A model generated the notes under the pieces. The model was not told the origin of the DNA. It saw only the letters and a list, made by a program, of their open reading frames with translations, and ran no database searches. From NCBI RefSeq assembly GCF_003386795.1, contig NZ_QTUC01000001.1, positions 3,534,001-3,598,000 on the forward strand: 64,000 nucleotides of DNA. The letters run 5' to 3'. Origin of the DNA: Thermasporomyces composti. Lineage in GTDB: Bacteria > Actinomycetota > Actinomycetes > Propionibacteriales > Actinopolymorphaceae. A program made the position numbers and the translations under genes. This document shows positions 51,718 to 61,476 of the stretch, in pieces; positions within the stretch are counted from its first letter, which is position 1; every line of letters starts with the position of its first letter.

Positions 51718-53212
51718 GCGCGCGGAGGCGAGAGAGCTGGGGGAACAGGCTCCGCAGGGTCGGGTAGAGCTCGGCGTAGACGCGCGCCGCCTCGCGGTAC
51801 ACCGCACCTCGAGCGGCGTCGGGGTAGCGGACGTGCGCGACGCGCGTCATCCGCCCGGTCGCCTCCTCGACGCTCTTGACACCCTCGAGGCCGACCGCCG
51901 CGGCGGCGAGGATCGCGGCGCCCAGCGCCGTCGTCTCGACCTCGGCGGCGACCGCCACGGGCCGTTCGAGGACGTCGGCGAGGAGCTGGGTGAACAGCCG
52001 CGACCGAGACGCGCCGCCCATGGCGACGAGGCTGACAACGCTCTGGCCGGTCGACTGTTCGATGAGGGAGAGGCTGAGCCGCTCCTCGTACGCCAGGCCC
52101 TCGAGCACCGCCCGGTACATCTCGGGTCGGCCGTGCTCGTCGGTGAGGCCGACGAACGCCGCCCGCGCGTCGGCGTCCCAGTACGGCGTCTCGGCGCTCG
52201 TGAGGTAGGGGAGGAAGAGCAGCCCACGGGCGCCGATCGGCACCTCGGCGGCCATCCGCTCCAGTCGCTCCTCCCGGTCGTCGCCGGTCAGTCCGGACAG
52301 CGCGTCACGGAACCAGGCGATGGACAACGCGCCGGAGGACAGCAGGGACTCCAGGGTGTAGGCGCCGGCGACCGGACTGGCCAAGGTTCGATACGCACGG
52401 TCCCACCGGTACGACGCGGAGTGCACGCCCATGGTGAGGCCGGTCCCGAGGTTGAGGTAGGCGCGGTCGGCGGTGAGGACGCCCGCGCCGAGTCCCGCGC
52501 ACTGGCCGTCGCCGGCGCCCGCGACGACCGGCAGACCCGCGGGGAGCCCGGTGCGCTCGGCCGCGGTTCCGGAGACCGTTCCGATGACCGACCCGGGGGC
52601 CACGAGCCGGGGCAGCCGGTCGAGGGTGAGGCCCGCCGCCGTGACGAGCTGCGGCGACCAGGTGAAGGTCGCCATGTCGAGCAGCGACATCGGGTCCGCG
52701 CAGGCCCAGCTCGTGGCGACCTCCCCGGTCAGCTTCTGGACGAGGTAGCCGTGGACGTCCAGGACGAGCGCGGTGCGCGTGAGCACGTCCGGCTCGTGCT
52801 CGGCCAGCCAGGCGAGCTTGTACAGGCTCGGCGTGGTGGACGGCGGCTTGCCGGACAGCCGGTGAACCTCCGGCGACCCGAGCCGGGCGATCTGCTCGCC
52901 GGCCCGGGTGTCCAGCCACAGGATCGCCGGCCGCAGCGGCTCTCCGCGCTCGTCCAGGCACACGAACGTCTCCCGCTGGTGGGTGATCCCCAACGCCATC
53001 GGCGGGGACGAGAGGGACGTCACGACGTCGCGGATGGCGTCCGCGGTGGCGTTCCACCAGTCGGCCGCGTCCTGCTCCTGCCAACCAGGACGGGGGGAGC
53101 GGCGCGGATACGGGCGGCGCGCCTCAGCGACAGCCACACCGTCGGCGTCGAAGGCGACGGCCTTGCTGCCGGTGGTGGAACAGTCGACGGCGATGACGAC
53201 GGGACGGGTCAT
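51698..53212 (-). CDS. FGGY-family carbohydrate kinase (xylulokinase/erythritol-kinase-like)
   Basis: A 504-residue sugar or polyol kinase. The N-terminal ATP-fold reads VIAVDCSTTGSKAVAFDADG, with WQEQDAADWWNA and GITHQRETFVCLDE; the C-terminal FGGY-like region contains LVAMGGASRSRLFTQLLADVL. Context suggests phosphorylation of a C4 or C5 polyol. ATG at 53212; an in-frame ATG three codons earlier also exists. It lies 37 bases behind the GpsA-like gene in the same minus operon. Confidence 0.85.
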   Translation of the reverse strand: MTRPVVIAVDCSTTGSKAVAFDADGVAVAEARRPYPRRSPRPGWQEQDAADWWNATADAIRDVVTSLSSPPMALGITHQRETFVCLDERGEPLRPAILWLDTRAGEQIARLGSPEVHRLSGKPPSTTPSLYKLAWLAEHEPDVLTRTALVLDVHGYLVQKLTGEVATSWACADPMSLLDMATFTWSPQLVTAAGLTLDRLPRLVAPGSVIGTVSGTAAERTGLPAGLPVVAGAGDGQCAGLGAGVLTADRAYLNLGTGLTMGVHSASYRWDRAYRTLASPVAGAYTLESLLSSGALSIAWFRDALSGLTGDDREERLERMAAEVPIGARGLLFLPYLTSAETPYWDADARAAFVGLTDEHGRPEMYRAVLEGLAYEERLSLSLIEQSTGQSVVSLVAMGGASRSRLFTQLLADVLERPVAVAAEVETTALGAAILAAAAVGLEGVKSVEEATGRMTRVAHVRYPDAARGAVYREAARVYAELYPTLRSLFPQLSRLRALSTPQA

Positions 53213-53248
53213 CGGGACCACCTCACCTGGGGAGCGCGGTGCGGCGGC

Positions 53249-54292
53249 TCAGCCGCGTGGGAGGACGGCGTCGGCGACCCGCTGCGCGGGATCGCTGTGG
53301 CCGTCGAGGATGTCGAGGATGGCAGACAGCAGAGGCAGGTCGGGCCAGGCGCCGGGGTTTCGTTGGTCGACCAGGGAGCGCGCGAGCCGCGCGGCGGGCA
53401 CACCCTCGACGGTCTGCTCGGCGGCGGCCATCTCCGCGAGCGCCCGGTCGGCGGGCTCGCCGCGGCCGATTCGAGCGCCGTACACCTTGTTGCGGCCCGA
53501 CAGCCCGGTGACCTCGAGATCGCCGGCGCCGGCCAGCCCGGTCGCGGTGACGGGGTCGCCGCCCACCATGTGCGTCAAGACGACGAGCTCGCGGACCGCC
53601 TGGGCGAAGGTGGCCGCCTTCAGGTCGTGGTGCGGCTCGCCATGGCGTTCGCCGAGTCCGTCGGCCAGGCCCAGCGCGATGGCGTAGACGTTCTTCATCG
53701 GCGCGCAGATCTCGACGCCTGCCTCGTCGCTCGTGACTTCCGCCCGATACGCCGGGGTCGCCACCGCCTTCGCCATCTCCTCGGCGACGCTCTCGTCCCG
53801 GCAGCCGAAGATCGCGGCCGTCCAGCGGCCGGCGGCCACCTCGTTGGCCTTGCACGGTCCGCCGACCGCGACGATGGGAGGCAGCTCGACGCCCTCCTCG
53901 GCGGCGAGGTCACGCAACGCGTCAGGCAGGAGCTGAACGTGACCCTCGTCGTTCGGCGCGAAGCCCTTGCTGGTGAGCAGGAGCGCGCGGGTGCGGCTGA
54001 TGTTCGGCAGGGCGCGGCGTACGACGTCCAGGACGCCCTGCGAGGCGATGGCCACCACCGTGAGGTCGGCCCCGGTGAAGGCCTCGTCGAGCTGGTCACT
54101 GGCGTAGAGCCGGGTGCCGGCGGCGAGGCGAACCCCGGTGCGGGGATGCGGCTCGCCGGCCTGGCACGCCGCGAGCAGGTGGTCGTCGAGCCAGGTGCCC
54201 CAGAGATGGACCTCCCAGCCGGCGGCGGACAACGGCGTCGCCAGGGCGGAGCCCATGGCCCCGGCGCCCAGGATCGTCACGGTCCCCGGCAT
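53249..54292 (-). CDS. GpsA-like NAD(P)-dependent glycerol-3-phosphate-type dehydrogenase
   Basis: A 347-residue dehydrogenase. N-terminal VTILGAGAMGSALATPLSAAG binds NAD(P); ICAPMKNVYAIALGLADGLG supplies the catalytic lysine in KNV; later VTATGLAGAGDLEVTGLSGRN is the substrate-binding block of GpsA. Being within a polyol operon, it may oxidise a polyol phosphate instead of making glycerol 3-phosphate for lipids. The ATG overlaps the rpiB-like stop (ATGA), so the two are coupled. Confidence 0.85.
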   Translation of the reverse strand: MPGTVTILGAGAMGSALATPLSAAGWEVHLWGTWLDDHLLAACQAGEPHPRTGVRLAAGTRLYASDQLDEAFTGADLTVVAIASQGVLDVVRRALPNISRTRALLLTSKGFAPNDEGHVQLLPDALRDLAAEEGVELPPIVAVGGPCKANEVAAGRWTAAIFGCRDESVAEEMAKAVATPAYRAEVTSDEAGVEICAPMKNVYAIALGLADGLGERHGEPHHDLKAATFAQAVRELVVLTHMVGGDPVTATGLAGAGDLEVTGLSGRNKVYGARIGRGEPADRALAEMAAAEQTVEGVPAARLARSLVDQRNPGAWPDLPLLSAILDILDGHSDPAQRVADAVLPRG

Positions 54293-54777
54293 CACGCCGG
54301 CTCCTTCGTCGACGCCGCCCGCAGCTTCTCGTCGAGCTGCTCGAGCTTGCGCACCTTGGGCGCCGACCGTCCGCCCTCGAACTCGGAGGCGAGCCAGGCG
54401 TCCACGATGCTGCGAGCGAGCTCGGGCCCCACGGTTCGGGCGCCGATCGTGAGCACCTGGGCGTTGTTGGACTTGCGCGCCCGCTCCGCGCTGTAGGTGT
54501 CCGCGGCCTGCGCGGCGCGCACCCCTGGCACCTTGTTGGCGGCGATGGCCATGCCGATCCCGGTGCCGCAGAGCAACAGAGCGCGATCGTACGTACCCGC
54601 TGCGACACGGGTCGCCACCTCGTACGCGACGTCGGGGTAGTCGACTTTGGTGTCCGCGGACTCGGGTCCGAACAGGTCCACCTCGTAGCCCCGGGCCCGC
54701 AGGTGGTCGGCGAGGAGCTCGCGGAGGGTGACCGCGGCCTCGTCGTTACCGAGGGCGATGCGCTTGCGGTCGGTCAA
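54292..54777 (-). CDS. RpiB/LacAB-family sugar-phosphate isomerase
   Basis: A 161-residue isomerase. The catalytic cysteine is C70 in LLLCGTGIGMAIAANKVPGVRAA, with KSNNAQVLTIGARTVG behind. In place of the SDHAG element of ribose-5-phosphate isomerase B it reads GNDEAA, losing the histidine, so substrate preference may differ; related isomerases act on tetrulose 4-phosphates in erythritol and threitol pathways. First gene of the minus operon (isomerase, dehydrogenase, kinase). Confidence 0.85.
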   Translation of the reverse strand: MTDRKRIALGNDEAAVTLRELLADHLRARGYEVDLFGPESADTKVDYPDVAYEVATRVAAGTYDRALLLCGTGIGMAIAANKVPGVRAAQAADTYSAERARKSNNAQVLTIGARTVGPELARSIVDAWLASEFEGGRSAPKVRKLEQLDEKLRAASTKEPA

Positions 54778-54846
54778 GGCACACTCCTGTTCACTTTTGC
54801 GGCGGTTGATCTCACGTCACTCTACGGTCGAGGACGAGAGTTCTAA

Positions 54847-54857
54847 CATCGTCGATG
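54847..54857. promoter_or_regulatory. Palindromic candidate operator in the divergent polyol promoter
   Basis: CATCG-T-CGATG is a perfect inverted repeat in the AT-rich spacer between the isomerase gene (minus) and the ABC ATPase gene (plus), 70 bases upstream of the former. The overlapping 12-mer 54848-54859 resembles the site at 37161. It is a plausible target for the DeoR regulator encoded in this locus. Confidence 0.45.
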
Positions 54858-54998
54858 ATAAAAACTTGTATCGCAAGGGTTGCTTGTGAGACGTCGCTTA
54901 TCTAGCGTTCACCTCACCGTCACGTGACGGGGTGCGGCGAGCGACGCATCGCTCGGCGCGGAGGCGTCCAAGCCTGGTCACTGTGGGAGGTGGTCTGG

Positions 54999-56528
54999 TT
55001 GCCCTCGGCACTCGAGGTGCGCGGGCTCGCCAAGAGCTTCGGGGGCGTTCCGGTCCTGCGAGGCGTCTCGTTCGCCGTGCGCGCGGGGACACTGACCGTC
55101 CTGGCCGGCGAGAACGGCGCGGGCAAGTCGACGTTGATGAAGATCGTCACCGGCCAGCTCGCGCCGGACCAGGGCGAGGTGTGGGTCCAGGGCGAGCGAC
55201 TCTCGCAGGCCGACCCGAGGGCGGCGCGCGCGCTCGGCGTCGGCATCGTGCCGCAGGAGCTGGCGCCGTACCCGGACCTCACCGTCTACGAGAACCTCTT
55301 CGTCGGCCGGGAGCTGCGCACCCGGGCCGGCCTCCTCGACCGGCGTCGGATGATCGCCGAGGCGCGTCGCATGCTCGCCGTCTTCGACGTCGACATCGAT
55401 CCGCGGGTGCGCATGGGTCGCCTGTCGGTCGCGCTGACCCAGCTGGTCGAGATCGCCAAGGCGACCACCTGGGGTGCGAAGGTCCTCCTGCTGGACGAGC
55501 CCACCTCGGCGATCCCCGACCGGGAGGTCGCGCGGCTGCACGCGGTCGTGCGCAAGCTCAAAGACCAGGGCGTGGCGATGGTCTACACCACCCACCGCAT
55601 GGCCGAGATCGAGGAGCTGGCCGACCACGTGGTCGTCCTCCGCGACGGGCAACTCGTCCTTGACGAGCCGGCGAGCCAGACCACGGAGCAGTCCATCGTC
55701 CGGGCCATGATCGGGCGTGACCTCGACGCCCTGTTCCCGACGGTGGCGCCTCCCCAGGACGAGGTGGCGCTCGAGGTCCGCGACCTGGCGCTCGAACGCA
55801 ACGCGCCAGGTGTGACATTCAACGTCCGACGTGGTGAAATCCTCGGGATCGGCGGCCTCGTCGGCGCGGGCCGGACCGAGCTGCTCGAGGCGCTGTTCGG
55901 CATCCGCCGCTCCGCTCGGGGTGAGGTCGTCGTCGCGGGGAAGCCCGTCCGACGGAACGCTCCGGCCGAGAGCATCCGGGCGGGGGTCGCGCTCGTGCCC
56001 GAGGACCGCAAGGGCGCCGGGCTGGTGCTCAGCCGCTCCGTCCTGGACAACGGGAGCCTGCCTCACCTGTCGTCCTTCACCACCATCGGGTGGATCAGGA
56101 GCCGCCGCCGGCGCGGCGCGGTCAAGGCGGCCACCGAGCGGGTCGCCCTGCGCTCGCGCGGCATGGACCAGCTCGCCGGCACGCTCTCCGGCGGGAACCA
56201 GCAGAAGCTCGTCCTCGCCCGGTGGCTCACCCACGACACCAAGGTCCTGCTCCTCGACGAGCCCACCCGCGGCGTCGACGTCGGCGCTCGGGGAGAGATC
56301 TACCGCATCATCCGCGACCTCGCCGCGGCCGGGCTGGCCGTGGTGCTGGTCAGCTCCGACATGCCCGAGCTCATCGGCTTGAGCCATCGGGCGCTCGTCC
56401 TACGCGGAGGCCAGGTGGCCGGGGAGCTCTCCCGCGCCGACCTGGACCGGGAAGACGTCCAGGAAGTCATGTTCCGCCTCGCCAGCGGACAGCAGACGAC
56501 CGCCGGGGAGGGGGGAGCGGCGGCATGA
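54999..56528 (+). CDS. Sugar ABC transporter ATPase (double-domain, RbsA/XylG-like)
   Basis: A 509-residue protein with two nucleotide-binding domains. First domain: Walker A GENGAGKST near 39, VALTQLVEIAKA (degenerate signature) and LLLDEPTSAI. Second domain: GLVGAGRTELLEALFG (divergent Walker A), SGGNQQKLVLARWL and LLLDEPTRGVDVGA. It energises the adjacent permease. TTG at 54999 is chosen because GGGAGG lies 9 bases upstream; a GTG at 54990 would sit on that site. Frame intact, unlike the homolog at 38305. Confidence 0.88.
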   Translation: MPSALEVRGLAKSFGGVPVLRGVSFAVRAGTLTVLAGENGAGKSTLMKIVTGQLAPDQGEVWVQGERLSQADPRAARALGVGIVPQELAPYPDLTVYENLFVGRELRTRAGLLDRRRMIAEARRMLAVFDVDIDPRVRMGRLSVALTQLVEIAKATTWGAKVLLLDEPTSAIPDREVARLHAVVRKLKDQGVAMVYTTHRMAEIEELADHVVVLRDGQLVLDEPASQTTEQSIVRAMIGRDLDALFPTVAPPQDEVALEVRDLALERNAPGVTFNVRRGEILGIGGLVGAGRTELLEALFGIRRSARGEVVVAGKPVRRNAPAESIRAGVALVPEDRKGAGLVLSRSVLDNGSLPHLSSFTTIGWIRSRRRRGAVKAATERVALRSRGMDQLAGTLSGGNQQKLVLARWLTHDTKVLLLDEPTRGVDVGARGEIYRIIRDLAAAGLAVVLVSSDMPELIGLSHRALVLRGGQVAGELSRADLDREDVQEVMFRLASGQQTTAGEGGAAA

Positions 56529-56580
56529 CGCCCACCTCGCTTCGACGAATCGACGACGACATCGCCCCAGGGAGCCACCT

Positions 56581-57603
56581 GTGACTACGACGCAGACGCA
56601 GACTCGGCCGGAGGCTCCAAGGCCTGTGGAGGAGCAGGCCAAGCCGGCCCTGTTGAGCGCAGCTCGTCTCCAGGACCTGCTGATTCGCAACGCCATGGTG
56701 GTCGTGCTGCTGCTCGTGATGGCCTACTTCAGCTACGAGAGCGCGCGGTTCGCCACCGTGGCGAACGTCCGAACGATCCTCATCGCCGCCGCGCCGTTCG
56801 CGCTCGTCGCGCTGGGGCAGACCCTCGTCATCCTCACGGGTGGCATCGACCTGTCCGTCGGCAGCGTCATCGCGGTGAGCGCCATGACGGCGGCGAAGAT
56901 CGTGCTGGGCCACCCCGAGCGGCTCTGGCTGGCGCTCGGTGCCGCGATCGCGGTGGGCATCCTGTGCGGCCTCATCAACGGGTTGCTGGTGAGCCGACTC
57001 AACGTGCCGCCGTTCGTCGCGACACTCGGCATGATGACCGCCGCCTCTGGCGCGGCGTTCGTCATCGGTGACGGCGCACCGATCAACGGCCTCCCCGCGG
57101 AGTTCGGGCGGATCGCGAACACCCGGGTGCTCGGCTTCCCGGCACCCGTGTGGGTCATGCTCGTCGGGTTCGCGATCGTCGCCCTCGTCATGCACCGCAC
57201 GTCCTTCGGGCTGCGGGTCTACGCGGTCGGCGGCAACCGCACCGCCGCCGAGGTGGCCGGCGTCAACGTGCGACGGACCCTCACCACCGTCTACGTCGTG
57301 AGCGGGGCGCTCGCGGGCATCTCGGGTGTGATCCTCGCCTCGCGGGTCATCTCCGGCCCGCCCACGCTCGGGCAGGGCTACGAGCTGGACGCGATCGCGG
57401 CCGTCGTCATCGGTGGCGCGAGCCTCATGGGTGGCCGGGGAACGGTGTGGGGGACCGCGCTCGGCCTCCTGCTCATCCAGACCCTCAACAACGGCCTCGA
57501 CCTGCTGGTCGTCCCCGCCTACTGGCAGCAGGTCATCAAGGGCGTGCTCATCGCCGCGGCTGTCGCCGTCGACATGTGGGCGACGAAGCGGCGAAGCACT
57601 TGA
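56581..57603 (+). CDS. Sugar ABC transporter permease (RbsC-like)
   Basis: A 340-residue BPD_transp_2 permease with eight to ten hydrophobic segments. [18 protein letters not shown] and [24 protein letters not shown] are diagnostic. A single permease gene here implies a homodimer, unlike the two-permease operon at 40 kb. GTG start at 56581. Confidence 0.92.
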   Translation: MTTTQTQTRPEAPRPVEEQAKPALLSAARLQDLLIRNAMVVVLLLVMAYFSYESARFATVANVRTILIAAAPFALVALGQTLVILTGGIDLSVGSVIAVSAMTAAKIVLGHPERLWLALGAAIAVGILCGLINGLLVSRLNVPPFVATLGMMTAASGAAFVIGDGAPINGLPAEFGRIANTRVLGFPAPVWVMLVGFAIVALVMHRTSFGLRVYAVGGNRTAAEVAGVNVRRTLTTVYVVSGALAGISGVILASRVISGPPTLGQGYELDAIAAVVIGGASLMGGRGTVWGTALGLLLIQTLNNGLDLLVVPAYWQQVIKGVLIAAAVAVDMWATKRRST

Positions 57604-57745
57604 CACACCTCACCACAGTCGTCCCCGGCAGTGGCGAACGGTCCGGTGGCACCAGCCAGCAGGGGCCATCGGCGGCGCCGCCAGTGCGGCGGGGCGGGGC
57701 GAGTCGAACCCATCTGCAGTGGCACTAACGGAGAAGGAGACCCGA

Positions 57746-58792
57746 ATGCTGCGGAAGATGATCCGAAGGGGGGTCGTCGCTCTGGGCACGGTGCTCGTCC
57801 TCGTCGCGGCAGCTGCCTGCGGCGCCGGAGACGAGACCGCCCGGGGCGCGGACGGCGGGGGCAAGATCCGCGTTGGCGTGACCGTCTATGACATGTCCTC
57901 GTTCATCACGCAGGGCCAGGAGGGCATGCGCGCCTACGCCAAGGCCAATGACATCGAGCTGCTCTGGAACTCGGCCGGCGGTGACGTCGCCACCCAGGCC
58001 AACCAGGTCGAGCAGCTCATCAACCAGGGCGTGGACGCCATCATCATCGTCCCCGTCCAGGCCGACTCGCTTGGGCCGCAGATCCAGATGGCCAAGGACG
58101 CCGGAATTCCGGTCATCGCGGTGAACACGACCCTGTCGAACGAGGAGGGCCTGGCCTCCGCCGTGCTGCCCGACGACGTCGCCGCCGGCCGTCAGGAGAT
58201 GGAGATGATGGCCAAGGAGCTCGGCGGCAAGGGCAACATCGTCATCCTCCAGGGTCCGCTCGGCTCCTCGCCGGAGCTCGACCGCACCAAGGGCATCGAG
58301 GAGGTGCTGAAGAAGTACCCCGACATCAAGGTGCTCGCCAAGGACACCGCGAACTGGAAGCGTGACGAGGCCGTCAACAAGGTCAAGAACTGGCTGTCCA
58401 GCTTCGGTGACGACATCGACGGCATCGTCTCGGAGAACGACGACATGGGGCTCGGCGCACTCCAGGCGCTCCAGGAGGCCGGGAAGAAGATCCCGATCGT
58501 GGGGATCGACGGCATCGAGGACGGCCTGCGCGCGGTCCAGCGGGGTGACTTCATCGGCTCGAGCCTGCAGCACGGCCGGGTCGAGCTGGCCGCTGGCCTG
58601 GCGGTGGCCAAGCGGATCGTCGAGGGCAAGCCGGTGGAGAAGAAGTACACCTACGTGATGCCCCCGATCACGCCGGACAACGTCGAGCAGTACCTGAAGA
58701 ACGTGGTGACGGAGAAGGACGCCTTCCTCGAGCGGCTGCCCGAGCTCATCGAGCGGAACCTCGAGTCGGGCGACATCGCCAACGAGCAGTGA
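57746..58792 (+). CDS. Sugar/polyol ABC transporter substrate-binding lipoprotein (RbsB type)
   Basis: A 348-residue secreted lipoprotein: signal peptide then lipobox AAAC at about residue 26. The binding fold begins [21 protein letters not shown], with [32 protein letters not shown] and [18 protein letters not shown], all as in RbsB-like periplasmic-binding proteins. The ATG follows AGAAGGAGA. The locus suggests a polyol ligand. A strong hairpin follows the stop. Confidence 0.92.
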   Translation: MLRKMIRRGVVALGTVLVLVAAAACGAGDETARGADGGGKIRVGVTVYDMSSFITQGQEGMRAYAKANDIELLWNSAGGDVATQANQVEQLINQGVDAIIIVPVQADSLGPQIQMAKDAGIPVIAVNTTLSNEEGLASAVLPDDVAAGRQEMEMMAKELGGKGNIVILQGPLGSSPELDRTKGIEEVLKKYPDIKVLAKDTANWKRDEAVNKVKNWLSSFGDDIDGIVSENDDMGLGALQALQEAGKKIPIVGIDGIEDGLRAVQRGDFIGSSLQHGRVELAAGLAVAKRIVEGKPVEKKYTYVMPPITPDNVEQYLKNVVTEKDAFLERLPELIERNLESGDIANEQ

Positions 58793-58816
58793 GAAGGCGA
58801 GCTGTGAGGAGGTGAG

Positions 58817-58859
58817 TGAGGGCAGGGTCGGCAGAATAGGGTCGCCGGCCCTGCCCTCA
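58817..58859 (+). terminator. Strong hairpin after the substrate-binding-protein gene
   Basis: Arms 58817-58832 and 58844-58859 pair over 16 bp with one G-T pair around an 11-base loop, 24 bases after the stop. No U-tract follows. It probably ends the ABC operon or protects the abundant binding-protein transcript, and separates it from the regulator gene. Confidence 0.75.
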
Positions 58860-58906
58860 GGCGCCGTGCTCGCCTCCACCGGCTGTGACAGGGAGTGCTG
58901 ACGACG

Positions 58907-59770
58907 ATGGCCAGCAAGGTGAAGCGGCAACCGCGACGGCGGTCCGCGGCCGCCGGCGCCGCGTTGAACGGCGACCAGCCTGGCCTGGGCCAAGCCGAGC
59001 GTCACAACGCGATTGTCCAGCTCATCATGAGCCAGGGCACCGTGCGCACCGAGGAGCTGGCGGAACGCTTCGGCGTCAGCATGATGACGATCCACCGCGA
59101 CCTGGACACCCTCGAAGCCCGCGGGCTGTTGCGCAAGTCGCGAGGGGTCGCGACCGCGGTGGCGACCAGCCTTGTTGAGGCCAGCACGGCGTACCGGATG
59201 ACGCAGAACGTCCCGGAGAAGCGCGCGCTCGCGAGGGCGGCATTCGAGTTCGTCGAGCCCGGCCAAGCCATCATCATGGACGACTCGACGACCGGCCTCT
59301 TCCTCGCCGAGCTGCTCCCGCAGCGGCAGCCGATGAGCGTGATCACCAACTTCCAGATGGTGCTGAACGCGCTGAGCGGTAAGCCGGGGGTCACGCTGAT
59401 CTCGCTCGGCGGTCAGTACTACCAGTGGTGTGACGCCTACATGGGCAACCTCACCATCAACGCGATGCGGGGGCTGCGGGCGGACGTGTTGTTCATGTCC
59501 ACCTCGGCGATCACCGACGACGTCTGCTTCCACCAGGCGCACGACACCGTGCTGGTCAAGCGCGCGATGTTCGACTCCGCGAAACGGCGGATTCTCTACG
59601 TCGACCACACCAAGTTCCGCCGACGCGCCTTGCACGCACTGGTCGCGCTGAGTGAGTTCGACGTCGTCATCGTCGACGACAAGACTGATCCGGAAGATCT
59701 GCGCCGTCTCGAGCGGACCGGGGTGACCGTCGCCGTCGCGCAGACGAACCAGGAGGAGGATGCAGGATGA
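58907..59770 (+). CDS. DeoR-family transcriptional regulator
   Basis: A 287-residue regulator. The winged helix is in RHNAIVQLIMSQGTVRTEELAERFGVSMMTIHRDLDTLEARGLL (DeoR signature), followed by the sugar-phosphate-binding domain with IIMDDSTTGLFLAELLP and a C-terminal DVVIVDDKTDPEDLRRL. It probably senses a phosphorylated polyol intermediate and controls the surrounding operons. ATG at 58907; a GTG four codons earlier overlaps the possible ribosome site. It overlaps the next gene by four bases. Confidence 0.88.
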   Translation: MASKVKRQPRRRSAAAGAALNGDQPGLGQAERHNAIVQLIMSQGTVRTEELAERFGVSMMTIHRDLDTLEARGLLRKSRGVATAVATSLVEASTAYRMTQNVPEKRALARAAFEFVEPGQAIIMDDSTTGLFLAELLPQRQPMSVITNFQMVLNALSGKPGVTLISLGGQYYQWCDAYMGNLTINAMRGLRADVLFMSTSAITDDVCFHQAHDTVLVKRAMFDSAKRRILYVDHTKFRRRALHALVALSEFDVVIVDDKTDPEDLRRLERTGVTVAVAQTNQEEDAG

Positions 59771-61476
59771 TCGGCTCGTCCAAGCTCGGACCCGAGCAGC
59801 GTGCCGAGGCGTGGCGCCGACTCGACGGTGGTCAGTTCGACGTCCTCGTCATCGGGGGTGGCGTCACCGGTGCCGGGGTGGCGCTCGACGCGGCTACCCG
59901 AGGCTTGTCGGTCGCGCTCGTCGAGGCGCGCGACTTCGCGAGCGGGACGTCGTCCCGCTCGAGCAAGCTCTTCCACGGCGGCCTGCGCTACCTGGAGCAG
60001 CTCAACTTCTCCCTCGTCGCCGAGGCGTTGCGCGAACGCGACCTCATGCTCACGCGCATCGCTCCCCACCTGGTCAAGCCGGTGTCGTTCCTCTACCCGC
60101 TGACGCACCGGCTCTGGGAGCGGCCCTACGTCGGCGCGGGCCTCATCCTCTACGACACGATGGGCGGGTCTCGCGCGGTGCCGCGTCACCGGCACCTGAC
60201 CCGCACGAAGGCACGCGCGCTCGCGCCGGCGCTGCGCCGCGACATTCTCGTCGGCGCCATCCGCTACTACGACGCCCAGGCGGACGACGCTCGCCACACG
60301 CTCACGGTGATCCGGACGGCGGCGAGCTACGGCGCGGTCGTCCGGAACTCCACCGAGGTCGTCGGCCTGCTGCGGGAAGGCGGCAGGGTCGTGGGCGCCG
60401 AGATCCGTGACGTGGAGACGGGCGCGACCGCCAAGGTGCGTGCCTCGGTGACCGTCAACTGCACGGGCGTGTGGACCGACGACATCCAGCGGATGAGCGA
60501 GGGGCGTGGACGGTTCAAGGTCCGCGCCTCCAAGGGCGTCCACATCGTCGTGCCGCGGGACCGGATCGCCTCCGAGACCGGCATCATCCTGCGCACGGAG
60601 AAGTCGGTGCTGTTCGTCATCCCGTGGGGCAACCGCTGGATCGTGGGCACGACCGACACCGACTGGACGCTGGACAAGGCGCACCCGGCCGCGACAAGGG
60701 CGGACATCGACTACATCCTCGAGCGGGTCAACCGGGTGCTCACCCAGCCGCTCACCCACGACGACATCATCGGGGTCTACGCGGGTCTGCGCCCGCTGCT
60801 GGCGGGGGAGTCGGAGGAGACCAGCCAGCTGTCCCGCGAGCACGCGATCGCCCGGCCGCTTCCTGGGCTGATCTCCGTCGCGGGCGGCAAGTACACGACC
60901 TACCGGGTGATGGCCAAGGACGCGATCGACGCCGCGGTCGCGGACCTGGCCCGTCCGGTGCCGCGCTGCGTCACCGACCGGACGCCTCTGCTGGGCGCGG
61001 AGGGCTACCACGCGTTGGTGAACCGCGTCGACGAGCTCGCTGCCCAGTACCACCTGCCGCGCTGGCGCATCCAGCGTCTGCTCGACCGCTACGGCTCACT
61101 GGTCCACGAGGTGCTCGAGGCGGCCGGCGAGGACCCGTCCCTGCTCCAGCCGGTGCCCGGCGCGGACGAGTACCTCATGGCCGAGGTGCGGTATGCCGTG
61201 ACGCACGAGGCCGCGCTGCACGTCGACGACCTGCTCACCCGGCGGACGCGCATCTCGATCGAGGTGCCGCACCGGGGCACCGAGTCCGCTCGCCCGGTGG
61301 CCGAGGCGGTGGCCGACGTCCTCGGTTGGGACGCGGCGCGGGTGGAGGAGGAGGTCCGCACCTACGAGGCCCGGGTCGCGGCCGAGCGTGCCTCGCAGGA
61401 GCAGCGGGACGACGAATCGGCCGACGCGGTGCGACGCAACGCTCCCGACACCCGGCACCTCCGCCTTGTCGGCTAG
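59767..61476 (+). CDS. GlpD/EryB-like FAD-dependent polyol-phosphate dehydrogenase
   Basis: A 569-residue flavoprotein. N-terminal FDVLVIGGGVTGAGVALDAATRG binds FAD; ASGTSSRSSKLFHGGLRYLEQ is the GlpD-specific block; WIVGTTDTDW and VAGGKYTTYRVMAKD occur later, with a C-terminal GlpD domain. In erythritol pathways EryB oxidises erythritol 4-phosphate or its enantiomer; here glycerol 3-phosphate is equally possible. It overlaps the regulator stop and would feed electrons to the respiratory chain. Membrane-associated but without helices. Confidence 0.9.
   Translation: MIGSSKLGPEQRAEAWRRLDGGQFDVLVIGGGVTGAGVALDAATRGLSVALVEARDFASGTSSRSSKLFHGGLRYLEQLNFSLVAEALRERDLMLTRIAPHLVKPVSFLYPLTHRLWERPYVGAGLILYDTMGGSRAVPRHRHLTRTKARALAPALRRDILVGAIRYYDAQADDARHTLTVIRTAASYGAVVRNSTEVVGLLREGGRVVGAEIRDVETGATAKVRASVTVNCTGVWTDDIQRMSEGRGRFKVRASKGVHIVVPRDRIASETGIILRTEKSVLFVIPWGNRWIVGTTDTDWTLDKAHPAATRADIDYILERVNRVLTQPLTHDDIIGVYAGLRPLLAGESEETSQLSREHAIARPLPGLISVAGGKYTTYRVMAKDAIDAAVADLARPVPRCVTDRTPLLGAEGYHALVNRVDELAAQYHLPRWRIQRLLDRYGSLVHEVLEAAGEDPSLLQPVPGADEYLMAEVRYAVTHEAALHVDDLLTRRTRISIEVPHRGTESARPVAEAVADVLGWDAARVEEEVRTYEARVAAERASQEQRDDESADAVRRNAPDTRHLRLVG

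Noticed and set aside
51833-54496. 887-residue plus-strand frame
   Set aside because: Antisense to the kinase, GpsA-like and RpiB-like genes; composition is Arg/Gly/Glu-rich with no motif.
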